Shown: piece by piece, positions 35,877 to 45,167 of the stretch
Layout of the letters: every line of letters starts with the position of its first letter
How positions within the stretch are numbered: the stretch's first letter is position 1
Assembly: GCF_026011735.1 (NCBI RefSeq)
Contig: NZ_BRVN01000009.1
Coordinates: forward strand, 62,001-126,000
Direction of reading: 5' to 3'
DNA: 64,000 nucleotides
DNA from: Dietzia sp. NCCP-2495
GTDB taxonomy: Bacteria; Actinomycetota; Actinomycetes; Mycobacteriales; Mycobacteriaceae
The notes under the pieces: model-generated
The model's database searches: none
Seen by the model: the letters and a program-made list of their open reading frames with translations, nothing else
What the model was told of the DNA's origin: nothing
Position numbers and translations under genes: made by a program

Positions 35877-37469
35877 TCAGCGGGTGCGGCCGGCGAGTCG
35901 CACCGCGAGACCGGAACACACGGCCACCGCCACCAGGACGGCCGCCGCGGTCCACACGACGGCGCCCGAACCGGCGAGCAGGAGTGCGTCCAGGGCTGCG
36001 GTGGCCTGCCCCGTCGTCGTCGCCGAAGTGGCCGTGACCACCGCGGACGGCGCGCCGCCCGACACCCACACCCACCACGCCACGCCGGCGGATGCGGCCG
36101 CGAGGACCGTAGCGACGATCCGACCCGGCCAGGTCCCAAACACGGCGATCAGTGCGCGCCACAACAGGGAAGAGGCGACGACGACGAGGCCGACCACCGC
36201 CACGACCGCCGCGGCCGAGGCGACGGACCGGTCCTCCGCGGTGGCCAGCGCCCACGCGGACAGACCCGCGGTGAGCAGGCCCAGGGCCAACACCTGCTCG
36301 GCGAGCCCCGAGCCGGGCCGGCGGATCAGCTGGACCACTAGCGCCCCGAGGACCGCGGCGGCGGCCACGCCGAGGATGCCCGCCGACGTCCGGCGCTGGG
36401 TGTCCCGCGCCGCCGCGGCGGCCTCGAGCCCGACGTCACCCTGCTCGGCGGCCAGGGCGCGACCGGTCTTGGAGATGGCGTCCTGGGTGCGGCCGGCCGA
36501 GTCGGAGACGCTCGCGGCGCCATCACGCAGGGTGCCGGCGCCATCGGCGAGAGTGGCCGCGCCCGTTGCCAGTTCGCGGGAGCCGCGGGTGGCCTCGTAG
36601 ATGCCGTCACGCATCGGGGCGCCCGGCTGGGAGAGTTGGCGGGCCAGTTCGTTGGCGCCGCCCTCGAGCTGGTCGAGGTTGTTGAGCATGTCCTGGTTCA
36701 TGCCCTGGGACTCGAGCTGCCCCTTGAGGCCGACCAGGGCATCGCGGGCCTGCACGGTCTCGGGGGCATCGCCCTGCAGGCGGCCGACGGCGTCGTCGAT
36801 CGCGGTGAGGACCTGCCCCTGGATCACGGCGACGCCGCGGACCGCGCCCACCAACTCGCCGACGCCGCCCGCGAGTTCGTCGGCGCCGGTGCCGGCCTGC
36901 CCCATCCCGTTCTGGAGCTGCTCCATGCCGGTCGCGAGCTCGGCGGCCCCGTCACGGAGCTGGACGCTGCCGTCGGCGAGTTCCGACGACCCGTCACGGA
37001 GTTGGTTGGTGCCGGCGACGGTGAACGAGGAGTTCGCGGAGGCCTCGGACAGCGCCGACCGCAGTGGACTGCTCGCGGCGTCGGTGCCGGGATCGTGCTG
37101 CGGGGTCGGGCCGACGACCGCCCACAGGGCCGCCAGCGCGAGCGGCAGGACGATGAGGACCAGTCCGATCAGGCGCGACGCGATGCCCGGACCGGAGCGG
37201 GAGGTGGTGGCCGGCCCGGCGTCGGTGCGCTCGTGCTCGCGCTTGCGCTTGCCGATTTCCGCTACCGGCTCGCGCTTGCCGGATTCCACCACGGGTTCGC
37301 GCTCTCCGGCGTCCACCACGGGGAGGACATCCGTGGCCGGATCGGTGGCGGCGCCTGTGCCTGCGACCGTGGCGTCGTCTGTGCCTGCGCCCGAGGCGGG
37401 ATCTGTGCCGGCGTCCGTGGCGCGGGAGCTCGCGGACGGCGTGGTCGACGGGGTCTCCGAGGGGCTCAT
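35877..37469 (-). CDS. YhgE/Pip-like membrane protein with heptad-type repeats
   Basis: 530 residues. Disordered N-terminus (1-85) with EREPVVESGKREPVAEIGKR, one helix (about 100-120), then a long extracellular coil of seven-residue units such as LRDGSSELADGSVQLRDGAA ELATG, the repeated L-x-x-G pattern of YhgE/Pip proteins. Five hydrophobic segments close the protein. Related proteins lie near ABC-type or secretion loci and some are phage receptors; no partner is adjacent here. Leaderless start: TACGCT 6 bases before ATG 37469. Confidence 0.78.
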   Translation of the reverse strand: MSPSETPSTTPSASSRATDAGTDPASGAGTDDATVAGTGAATDPATDVLPVVDAGEREPVVESGKREPVAEIGKRKREHERTDAGPATTSRSGPGIASRLIGLVLIVLPLALAALWAVVGPTPQHDPGTDAASSPLRSALSEASANSSFTVAGTNQLRDGSSELADGSVQLRDGAAELATGMEQLQNGMGQAGTGADELAGGVGELVGAVRGVAVIQGQVLTAIDDAVGRLQGDAPETVQARDALVGLKGQLESQGMNQDMLNNLDQLEGGANELARQLSQPGAPMRDGIYEATRGSRELATGAATLADGAGTLRDGAASVSDSAGRTQDAISKTGRALAAEQGDVGLEAAAAARDTQRRTSAGILGVAAAAVLGALVVQLIRRPGSGLAEQVLALGLLTAGLSAWALATAEDRSVASAAAVVAVVGLVVVASSLLWRALIAVFGTWPGRIVATVLAAASAGVAWWVWVSGGAPSAVVTATSATTTGQATAALDALLLAGSGAVVWTAAAVLVAVAVCSGLAVRLAGRTR

Positions 37470-37475
37470 GCCGGG

Positions 37476-37481
37476 AGCGTA
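37476..37481 (-). promoter_or_regulatory. -10 box of YhgE-like gene, leaderless
   Basis: TACGCT on the minus strand, 6 bases from ATG 37469. Confidence 0.5.
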
Positions 37482-37675
37482 ACGCCTGCTGCCCAGCATC
37501 GCCGCAGGTCACCCGGCATGCCCTGAGATCGATGTCAGAGCCGCCTGTTAAACTACTGCACGACAGGTCACACTCGGACGGTTCGCCCCGGAGCCGCCCA
37601 GGTGTGACGCGCACGACCAACTCTGACGCGCCCTCGGCGTCCGAGCCCGTGTGACGTGGCCATCGGAAGGAGCTC

Positions 37676-40600
37676 ATGAGCGCCGCCCTCGCGATCGCCT
37701 CGGCCGGATCGGCAACCCTGCTCGCCTGGCCGTTGACGCGGTGGCTCGGACGTGGCGCCGGGTGGCCGCTCGCGGCCCTGTATCTCCTCGGCGCGCTCGC
37801 GTTGATGCCGCCGCTCTCCCTGGCACTGATGGATGAGCCGGTCGAGATCGAACGCATCCCCTGGGTCCCCGCCCGCGACTGGACCCTGGACCTGTTCGCC
37901 GATCCCACCGGACTGTTCTTCGCGATGCTCGCGCTGCTGATCGGCGCGATCGTGCTCATCTACTCCACCGCGTATCTGCCCGGACGCACCGGAGATCACG
38001 ACGGTGGAGCCGGTGGAACCGGTGGACCCGGTGGACCCGGCGAGCGGAAACCAGGCGAGCGGGAACCGGGTGAGCGGGGACGCGGCGACCGAGGACGCGG
38101 TCCCACCCACTACGGCTTCTACCAACTCATGACCCTGTTCACGGTGTCGATGCTGGGACTGGTCCTCACGGACTCACTGATCTTGCTCTTCGTCTGCTGG
38201 GAACTGACGTCGCTGGCGTCCTTCGCGCTCATCGCGAACTCCGGGCGCACCGCGTACGCGCCGTCCCTGCGCACGCTGATCGTGACGTTCGCCGGCGGGC
38301 TCGTCCTGCTCGCCGCAGTGGTGGCGATGTGGCTGCGGACCGGCACCACGTCGATCTCGGAGATCCGGGTGCACGAGGTGTGGGCGACGGATCCGGGCTT
38401 CACCTCGGCGATCGCGGTCTGTATCGCGGTGGCCGCCTTCACCAAGTCGGCCCAGTTCCCGTTCCACTTCTGGCTGCCCGACGCGATGGCCGCCATCACT
38501 CCGGTGAGCGCGTACCTGCACGCCGCGGCGGTGGTCAAGGCCGGCATCTTCCTGCTCATGCGGTTCTCGCCGATCTTCCACGACGTGGCCGTGTGGAACG
38601 TCCTGCTGGTGACCTTCGGGATGGGCACGGCGGTCATGGCGGCACTCTTCGCGCTCCAGAAGACCGACCTCAAGCAGCTCATGGCGTACTCGACGGTCAG
38701 CCAGCTCGGCTGGATCATCGCCACGATCGGTATCGGCACACAGGCCGCGCTCGCCGCGGCCGCACTGCACACTCTCGCGCACGCCCTGTTCAAGTCGGGC
38801 CTGTTCATGCTGGTCGGCGTGGTGGACCACGAAGCCGGATCGCGGGACATCCGGGACCTGGGTCCGATCTGGCGGCGCATGCCGTGGACTTTCGGCGCCA
38901 CGGTTCTCGGCGCGGCGGCCATGGCCGGCATCCCACCCACCCTGGGGTTCGTGTCCAAGGAGTCGATGCTCACCGCGTTCGGCGAGGTCGCGGGCGGTCA
39001 TGCCGGCGCCGCCACCGCACTGCTGGTCGCGGCCGTGATCGGCGCAATCCTCACGTTCCTCTACTGCGCCCGCATCATCACGGGCGGGTTCCTCGGCTTC
39101 TACCGCCGCGAGGACGGTGCCGCCGGATCCGCGTCCGTTGCCGATGTCCACGAGGCCCCGGTCAGGTTGTGGCTCCCGGCCGCGCTGCCCGCGGTCATCG
39201 GACTGCCGATCGCGCTGGTCGTGGGGATCCTCGACGCTCCGATGGCGGCCATCGCCAAGGCTGCAGCCGGACCGTTCGGGTGGCCGCCTCTCGAGCGAGG
39301 CTTCGCCGAGTACCGGGCCCTGCCCGCCGATGTCGACCCGGCGGAACTCGAGTACGAGCCGCACCTCGCACTGTGGCACGGCCTCAACCTCGAACTCGGG
39401 CTCACCGCGCTCATTCTGATCGTCGGCGCTCTTCTCGTCTGGCAGCGCCGCATCCTGGACCGGGCGCTCGCCCGCGACCTCTTGCCGTTCACCGGCGCGG
39501 GCCTGCTCGAGTCCCTGGTGCGCGGCACCGCTCGCGCCGGTCGACAGTTGCGCCGCCCCACCGCGTCGGACTCCCCCGCCCGACACGCCGGCGCGCTCAT
39601 CGCCACCGTCTGCTTCTACGGCGCCGGGATCGGGGCGTGGTCCGCGGTCACCGGCACCGTACTGCCGCCGCAGGTCGGAAACCTCAACCGCACGATCGAC
39701 CTGGTCCTGCTGCTCGTGGTGACCGTCTCCGTCATCGGCCTGTGCGCGGCGCGCTCCCGACTGGCGTCTGTCGTCCTTCTCTCGGCGGTCGGCATCGCAG
39801 TGACCATCCAGATCTTCGGCCTCGGCGCCCCGGACGTCGGCCTCACCCAGCTGCTGGTCGAGGCGTTGACCATCATCGTGTTCATGCTGGTCCTGAGGCG
39901 GCTGCCGAAGGATTTCATCGAACCGACGCGGGCCCGGCACACCGCCGCGATCGTGCTGGGTGTGGCCTCGGGGATCGCCGCGACGGCCGCCGTCCTCGTG
40001 TTCAGCGGCCGCCGCGAGCGGTCGCCGATCGGCACGTACCTGTTGGAGCAAGGACCGGAGATCACGGGCGGCAGCAATGTCGTCAACACGATCCTCGTGG
40101 AGTTCCGTGCGCTCGACACGTTCGGCGAGGTCTCCGTGCTCGGCGTGGCCGGCATCGCGATCCTCGCGGTGCTCGGTTCGGTCCGCAGCCGCGCCGGTGG
40201 GGACACGCCACACAATCAAGACGACGACTTCCTGCCCGGCATCGCGCGGGCGGCCGGTGAGGCCGAGTCCGCCCTCGAGGACGCCACCCGCAACACCGTG
40301 CCGCTACGCATGTTGTCCCGAGCCGTGTCACCGGTGCTCATCGTGGTCTCGCTACTCCTGTTGTGGCGCGGGCACAACGAACCCGGCGGAGGCTTCATCG
40401 CCGCGCTCGTCGCGTCGTGCGCGTTCGCCATCTACTACCTCTCGCGGGAATCGGACTCCCCGGTGAGCAAGCCCTCCACCCCCGTCGCATACATCGGCGG
40501 CGGGCTCCTGTTGGCCGGTCTCACCGGCATCGGCGGTTACGCCCTGGGCGAGTTCCTCGAGCCCGCCCAATGGCACGTGCTCGGCCAGCACATCAGCAGT

Positions 40601-40735
40601 GCCCTGTTCTTCGACCTCGGTGTCTTCTTCGGCGTGGTGGGCCTGGTCATGACCGCCTTCAACACCCTTGGTTCCAGCGGGACTGCCGCTGACGCCGTGC
40701 CCGAGACCGACCTGACCGAGGAGGCGAGCCGATGA
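37676..40735 (+). CDS. mrpA: Mrp Na+/H+ antiporter subunit A fused to subunit B
   Basis: 1019 residues. The N-terminal two thirds are a proton-pumping NuoL-like subunit (LFVCWELTSLASFALI; then KSAQFPFHFWLPDAMAAITPVSAYLH; LMAYSTVSQLGWI); the C-terminal part includes MbhE/MnhB-like sequence (WRGHNEPGGGFIAALVA, then LGVFFGVVGLVMTAFNTLG), so mrpB is fused and no separate mrpB follows. A 40-residue Gly/Arg/Glu insert (near residues 101-142) is unusual. RBS GGAAGGAGCT suits ATG 37676. First gene of a seven-gene operon for Na+ export and pH homeostasis. Confidence 0.95.
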   Translation: MSAALAIASAGSATLLAWPLTRWLGRGAGWPLAALYLLGALALMPPLSLALMDEPVEIERIPWVPARDWTLDLFADPTGLFFAMLALLIGAIVLIYSTAYLPGRTGDHDGGAGGTGGPGGPGERKPGEREPGERGRGDRGRGPTHYGFYQLMTLFTVSMLGLVLTDSLILLFVCWELTSLASFALIANSGRTAYAPSLRTLIVTFAGGLVLLAAVVAMWLRTGTTSISEIRVHEVWATDPGFTSAIAVCIAVAAFTKSAQFPFHFWLPDAMAAITPVSAYLHAAAVVKAGIFLLMRFSPIFHDVAVWNVLLVTFGMGTAVMAALFALQKTDLKQLMAYSTVSQLGWIIATIGIGTQAALAAAALHTLAHALFKSGLFMLVGVVDHEAGSRDIRDLGPIWRRMPWTFGATVLGAAAMAGIPPTLGFVSKESMLTAFGEVAGGHAGAATALLVAAVIGAILTFLYCARIITGGFLGFYRREDGAAGSASVADVHEAPVRLWLPAALPAVIGLPIALVVGILDAPMAAIAKAAAGPFGWPPLERGFAEYRALPADVDPAELEYEPHLALWHGLNLELGLTALILIVGALLVWQRRILDRALARDLLPFTGAGLLESLVRGTARAGRQLRRPTASDSPARHAGALIATVCFYGAGIGAWSAVTGTVLPPQVGNLNRTIDLVLLLVVTVSVIGLCAARSRLASVVLLSAVGIAVTIQIFGLGAPDVGLTQLLVEALTIIVFMLVLRRLPKDFIEPTRARHTAAIVLGVASGIAATAAVLVFSGRRERSPIGTYLLEQGPEITGGSNVVNTILVEFRALDTFGEVSVLGVAGIAILAVLGSVRSRAGGDTPHNQDDDFLPGIARAAGEAESALEDATRNTVPLRMLSRAVSPVLIVVSLLLLWRGHNEPGGGFIAALVASCAFAIYYLSRESDSPVSKPSTPVAYIGGGLLLAGLTGIGGYALGEFLEPAQWHVLGQHISSALFFDLGVFFGVVGLVMTAFNTLGSSGTAADAVPETDLTEEASR

Positions 40736-41115
40736 CCCTCGCGATCACGATCGGCATCCTCACCGGAGGTGGCGTCTACCTGCTGGTCCAGCGCGGCATG
40801 GTCCGCGTGGTGTTCAGCCTCGGCCTGATCAGTCATGCCGTCAACCTCCTGTTGCTCAACGCCGGGGTGAGCGCGTGGCGTAGCGAGCCGCTGACCCAGT
40901 TCAACGACCCGGCCGTCGCCGCGGACCCGTTACCGCAGGCATTCGTCCTCACCGCGATCGTCATCACGCTCGCGGTGACGGTGTTCATGCTCTCGCTGGC
41001 GGTGGTGGGGCGCGACGACGACACGCACCTCATCCCGGACACCGGAACGGACGCCTCGCCCGGCGCTGATGTGGCCATGGGTACGCACCGCGACGACAGG
41101 GAGGGCGAAGCATGA
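40732..41115 (+). CDS. mrpC: Mrp antiporter subunit C
   Basis: 127 residues, three membrane helices, NuoK-like. GGVYLLVQRGMVRVVFSLGLISHAVNLLLL (two halves: GGVYLLVQRGMVRVVFSL and GLISHAVNLLLL) and DPLPQAFVLTAIVITLAVTV are typical MnhC sequence. C-terminal tail is hydrophilic (about 92-127). ATGA overlap with mrpA and mrpD. Confidence 0.94.
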   Translation: MTLAITIGILTGGGVYLLVQRGMVRVVFSLGLISHAVNLLLLNAGVSAWRSEPLTQFNDPAVAADPLPQAFVLTAIVITLAVTVFMLSLAVVGRDDDTHLIPDTGTDASPGADVAMGTHRDDREGEA

Positions 41116-42704
41116 TCGGTCTGCTCCTCCCCCTGCTCGCCGCGATCCCGGTCATGTCCGCGGCCGTGTCAGCCGTGTCCCCGTGGCGCTCCGTCGGCCG
41201 GGTGCTCGCCCTGGCCGTCCCCCTCGCCACCGCGCTCGCGGGACTCGGCCTGCTCCTGCTCCACCGGGACGAGCCCGTGGTGGTCGCGCAGGTCGGCGGG
41301 TTCATCCCCGGCGTGTCGATCCCGATGGTCTCCGACGCGTTCACCGCGATCATGCTCATCACCACCAGCCTCGTGGCAGGGCTGGCCCTCGCCTTCTGCC
41401 TCGTGACCGGGGAGTTCGCCCGCAACCGGTACTTTGCCCCGCTCGCGTTGCTCCTGCTCGCCGGCGCGAACGGCGCGATCCTCACCGGGGACCTGTTCAA
41501 CCTCTTCGTCTTTGTCGAGGTCATGCTCCTGCCCTCGTACGCCCTCATCGCCATGACAGGAACGTGGCGCAGACTCGGCACGGGTCGACTGTTCGTGGTG
41601 GTCAACCTCCTCACCTCCACCCTTCTGCTCGCAGGTGTGGGCTTCGTCTACGCGACCGCCGGGGCGGTGAACCTCGCGGCCCTGGCCGGAGCGGCGGGTG
41701 AGGACGGCCGGGTCGCCGCAGCGCTGGGCATCGTGATCATGGCGCTGTGCATAAAGGCCGGCGCCGTACCCGTCCACGGCTGGCTGCCGCGCGCCTACCC
41801 CGGCACCTCGGCAGGCGTGATGGCACTGTTCTCCGCGCTGCACACCAAGGTCGCCCTGTACGCGATCATCCGGATCTGGTCCACGGCCTTCGACCTCGAC
41901 CCGGCCTGGGGCCGCGTCCTGCTGGTGGTCGCGCTCGTCACCACCCTGTGGGGAGCGCTTGCCTCCGCCGGCCCGCGCGACGTCCGCGAGATCCTCGCCT
42001 GGCAGATGGTCTCCGGTATCGGCGTGATCCTCGCCGCGCTCGCGGTGGCCTCGGCGCCCGGCGGGTCGATCGTCTACATGCTCCACCACATGGTCACCAT
42101 GGGGGCGCTGATCATGCTGGTCGGCGCCGCAGAGCACGTCTATGGCAGCGGCCGACTCGGCCGGTTGCGGGACCTGTGGCGCCTCGAGCGACCGCTGGCC
42201 GTGCTCCTGGTCCTCGCGATCGCCGCCCTCGTCGGACTGCCTCCCACCTCGGGACTGGTCGGCAAGCTCGAGGTCCTGTCCGCCGCCCTCGACCCCGGCA
42301 CACCGTGGGGGGTCGTCACCGTCGTCGTCGTCCTCCTGTCGTCCCTCATCGGCTTGGTCGCCATGCTGCGGTTGTGGCGCGGCACGATGTGGCGCGACGC
42401 CGCGGACGAGCCCAGTGGCGGCAGCACCGCCGACCCAGACGACGAAGACCGGAAGAACAACGAGGACGACGACACCGTCGGCCCGGACACCCACCCCGCC
42501 GAACGGTCGCGGATCCCCGCACGCCTACTCGTTCCGGGCGGAGTGCTGGTAGCCGTGTCGGTCGCCATGTTCCTCGGCTACGGCGCGATCGCCCCGGAGA
42601 TCGACCGCGCGGTCGCGGGACTGGTCGACACCGACACCTACGTGCAGACGGTGCTCGGCGGCCCCGACGCGTTCACCGAGACGACGATCGGAGGTCGGTC
42701 GTGA
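41112..42704 (+). CDS. mrpD: Mrp antiporter subunit D
   Basis: 530 residues, NuoM/NuoN-like with about 14 helices. LFNLFVFVEVMLLPSYALIA carries the conserved membrane Glu; KAGAVPVHGWLPRAYPGT and ALHTKVALYAIIR the conserved Lys/His. A charged cytoplasmic insert (DPDDEDRKNNEDDDTVGP, about 437-456) breaks the C-terminal part. Overlaps mrpE (GTGA). Confidence 0.94.
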   Translation: MIGLLLPLLAAIPVMSAAVSAVSPWRSVGRVLALAVPLATALAGLGLLLLHRDEPVVVAQVGGFIPGVSIPMVSDAFTAIMLITTSLVAGLALAFCLVTGEFARNRYFAPLALLLLAGANGAILTGDLFNLFVFVEVMLLPSYALIAMTGTWRRLGTGRLFVVVNLLTSTLLLAGVGFVYATAGAVNLAALAGAAGEDGRVAAALGIVIMALCIKAGAVPVHGWLPRAYPGTSAGVMALFSALHTKVALYAIIRIWSTAFDLDPAWGRVLLVVALVTTLWGALASAGPRDVREILAWQMVSGIGVILAALAVASAPGGSIVYMLHHMVTMGALIMLVGAAEHVYGSGRLGRLRDLWRLERPLAVLLVLAIAALVGLPPTSGLVGKLEVLSAALDPGTPWGVVTVVVVLLSSLIGLVAMLRLWRGTMWRDAADEPSGGSTADPDDEDRKNNEDDDTVGPDTHPAERSRIPARLLVPGGVLVAVSVAMFLGYGAIAPEIDRAVAGLVDTDTYVQTVLGGPDAFTETTIGGRS

Positions 42705-43033
42705 TCATGCGGATCCTGCGGGCACCCCTGCTGCTCGGGTGGCTGCTGTGGCACGTCGTGTTGTCGTCGTGGGCGTTGGCCGTCGCCACTCTGGGCCCCG
42801 GCCCCGTCGGCTCACCCGTCCTCGTGCGGTACCCGATGCGGAGTCGGACCGATCTCGAGGTGACCGTCCTGGCGTGGGCCATCACGTTCACGCCGGGCAC
42901 GCTCGTGACCGTCATCGGCGAGACGGACCTGTGGGTGCACGTCGTGCTCGGCGGACCCCGCGAGGAGATGATCGAGATGCTCGCCCAGACCGAGGACCGC
43001 ACGCTCGCCGTGCTCCGAGGAGGCACCCCATGA
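42701..43033 (+). CDS. mrpE: Mrp antiporter subunit E
   Basis: 110 residues. An N-terminal hydrophobic hairpin, then RSRTDLEVTVLAWAITFTPG TLV, the MnhE signature, and a soluble C-terminus. GTG 42701 follows GGAGG by six bases; ATG 42707 is an alternative. Shorter at the N-terminus than many MnhE proteins. Confidence 0.9.
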   Translation: MIMRILRAPLLLGWLLWHVVLSSWALAVATLGPGPVGSPVLVRYPMRSRTDLEVTVLAWAITFTPGTLVTVIGETDLWVHVVLGGPREEMIEMLAQTEDRTLAVLRGGTP

Positions 43034-43302
43034 GTCCGTTGCTCACCGTGCTGCTCGCCGTGTCGACCGTGATCGTCGCCGCCAGCATGCTGGTCGCCGC
43101 GTTCCGCGCCTTACGGGGGCCCGGCGACGCCACCCGGGCCGTGATGGCCGACCTCACCTACTTCTGTGCCGTCGCCCTGTTCGTGATGTTCGTGATCCGG
43201 TCGGGCTCGGCCGTCGCTCTGGACGTGGTGATGCTCGGCTCGCTCATCGGCGTGCTGTCGACCGTCGCCCTGGCGCGGCTGCTGTCGAGAGGCCGGAGGT
43301 GA
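43030..43302 (+). CDS. mrpF: Mrp antiporter subunit F
   Basis: 90 residues, three helices. FRALRGPGDATRAVMADLTY is the MnhF core (usual form RxxxGPTxxDRVVAxD), followed by ALDVVMLGSLIGVLSTVALARLL. Overlaps mrpE by ATGA and mrpG. Confidence 0.92.
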   Translation: MSPLLTVLLAVSTVIVAASMLVAAFRALRGPGDATRAVMADLTYFCAVALFVMFVIRSGSAVALDVVMLGSLIGVLSTVALARLLSRGRR

Positions 43303-43307
43303 CCGCC

Positions 43308-43658
43308 GTGGACTCGACGCTCCTCACGGACCTGCTCATCGGTGTCCCCGCACTCCTCGGGTCGCTGTGTTTCCTGGTGGCGGCGATGTCTATGACACGT
43401 GCCCGCGATGCGCTGACGCGCATCAACATCCTGTCCGTCGCCACCGGGCTCGGCATGATGCTGTTCATCGTGACCGCCTACGTGCACGAACTCGCAGGCG
43501 GCTTCCGCTGGATCGGGCTGATCATGGCGCTGGTCGCCCTGTCCGCGACGGTCGTCGTGACCACCGTCGCGTCGATCACCCTGGCCCGCGCCGCCTACCG
43601 TGCCGACCCGCATCTCGATCCGCGGACCGCGTACGACGACCTCGCCGACGAGGGGTGA
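43308..43658 (+). CDS. mrpG: Mrp antiporter subunit G
   Basis: About 116 residues, three helices. GSLCFLVAAMSMTRARDALT RINILSVATGLG is the MnhG core (usual GLLRFPDxxxRxHAAT). GTG 43308 is preferred because GGAGG lies eight bases before it; GTG 43299, overlapping the mrpF stop, is the alternative. Confidence 0.9.
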   Translation: MDSTLLTDLLIGVPALLGSLCFLVAAMSMTRARDALTRINILSVATGLGMMLFIVTAYVHELAGGFRWIGLIMALVALSATVVVTTVASITLARAAYRADPHLDPRTAYDDLADEG

Positions 43659-43659
43659 C

Positions 43660-45024
43660 TTGAGCGACCAGCCGAGCGGGTTCCGCGATCCCGCGCTCGC
43701 GGAACACCACGTCGACTCCCTCATCGACACCGGCGACCTCCACGCCGCCGCCGGAGCACTGAACGCGATGCCGCCGTGGCTGGTCGTGGACGTTCTCGAG
43801 CGGACCCCGGCCAGGGAGCGGGCGGTGATGTTCCGCCTCCTGTCCAAGGAAACCGCGAACGCCGCGTTCGAGGCCCTCGACCCGCCCCTGCAGTCGGAGT
43901 TGATCCACGACCTGCACGACGAGCGCGTGCGCGAGATCTTCGCCGAGCTCGACCCCGACGATCGCGCCGGACTCATCGACGAGTTGCCCGCCAGGGTCGC
44001 CACCAGGTTGATGCGGGAGCTCGATCCCGAGGAACAGGCCCTCACCGCCGAGGTCCTCGGTTATCAGGACGGATCCGTCGGGCGCCGCATGAGTCCCGAG
44101 TACCTGTCCACCCACCCCGACACCACGGCCGGGCAGACCCTCGAGCGGGTCCGGCAGCGGATCGACCAGACCGAGACGATCTACGCGCTGCCCGTCACCG
44201 ACCACGACCGGAAACTCGTCGGCATCGTCGGACTGCGGTCGGTGATGAAGGCCGACCCGGACACTCCGATCCACGACCTCATGAACGACGCGGTGTCCGC
44301 GCGGGCGACCGAGTCGGAGGAGCGGGCGGCCCGCCGATCTGCTGATGAGCGGTTGATCGTGCTACCGATCGTCGACGCCGAACACCGCCTGGTCGGCATC
44401 CTCACCTTTGACGACGCCCTGCAGATCCTCGAGGACGCCGAGTCCGAGGACTCCGCCCGCCAGGGTGGTGCTGAGCCGCTGCGCCGGCCGTACCTGTCCA
44501 CTCCGCTGCGCAGCCTCGTGCGCTCGCGCGTCGTCTGGCTGCTCGTGCTGGCCCTGGGCGCCACGCTCACCGTCCAGGTGTTGGAGGTGTTCGAGTCCAC
44601 CCTCGAGCAGGTGGTGGCGCTGTCGCTGTTCGTCCCGCTGATCATCGGCACCGGAGGCAACACCGGGAACCAGGCCGCCACCACCGTGACCCGCGCGCTC
44701 GCCCTGGGTGACGTGCGGAAGCGGGATGTCGCGCGGGTCCTCTGGCAGGAGGCCCGCACCGGGTTCACGCTCGGCGTCATCCTCGGCGGCGTCGCGTTCG
44801 CGGTGGCGAGCCTGGTCTACGGCATGGACTTCGGGCTCGTGATCGGGCTGACCATGGTGGCGCTGTGCACGATGGCCGCGTCGGTGGGCGGGATCATGCC
44901 GCTACTCGCCAGCGCCGTGCGCGCGGACCCGGCCGTGTTCTCCAACCCGTTCATCTCCACGTTTGTCGACGCGACGGGCCTGATCGTGTACTTCCTCATC
45001 GCCCGCGCGGTGTTGGGACTGTAG
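43660..45024 (+). CDS. mgtE: Magnesium transporter MgtE
   Basis: 454 residues. The N domain of helical repeats (RLMRELDPEEQALTAEVLGY), two CBS domains (about 140-265) and five membrane helices with PLIIGTGGNTGNQAATTVTR and the pore segment ending PAVFSNPFISTFVDATGLIVY. The start is TTG 43660, one base past the mrpG stop, with GAGGGG four bases upstream; no ATG or GTG fits. It appears co-transcribed with the Mrp antiporter, an arrangement I do not recognise as standard. Confidence 0.93.
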   Translation: MSDQPSGFRDPALAEHHVDSLIDTGDLHAAAGALNAMPPWLVVDVLERTPARERAVMFRLLSKETANAAFEALDPPLQSELIHDLHDERVREIFAELDPDDRAGLIDELPARVATRLMRELDPEEQALTAEVLGYQDGSVGRRMSPEYLSTHPDTTAGQTLERVRQRIDQTETIYALPVTDHDRKLVGIVGLRSVMKADPDTPIHDLMNDAVSARATESEERAARRSADERLIVLPIVDAEHRLVGILTFDDALQILEDAESEDSARQGGAEPLRRPYLSTPLRSLVRSRVVWLLVLALGATLTVQVLEVFESTLEQVVALSLFVPLIIGTGGNTGNQAATTVTRALALGDVRKRDVARVLWQEARTGFTLGVILGGVAFAVASLVYGMDFGLVIGLTMVALCTMAASVGGIMPLLASAVRADPAVFSNPFISTFVDATGLIVYFLIARAVLGL

Positions 45025-45054
45025 CGGCGAGCGCTGCATCCGCCCCCACCCCCA

Positions 45055-45126
45055 CGAAATCCGCTACTCCCCCAGTGGATCCGCTACCCCAAAGGGAGTA
45101 GCGGATCCGCGTGAGGAGTAGCGGAT
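45055..45126. repeat. Palindromic tetrad repeat, family 1, copy 4
   Basis: Outer arms CGAAATCCGCTACTCC (45055-45070) and GGAGTAGCGGAT (45115-45126); inner GGATCCGCTAC (45077-45087) and GTAGCGGATCC (45098-45108), perfect. Between the converging mgtE and katA. Confidence 0.9.
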
Positions 45127-45167
45127 CAGTCTGGAGAGCCGGATCTAGTCCGGGAGAGCCGCCTCGA

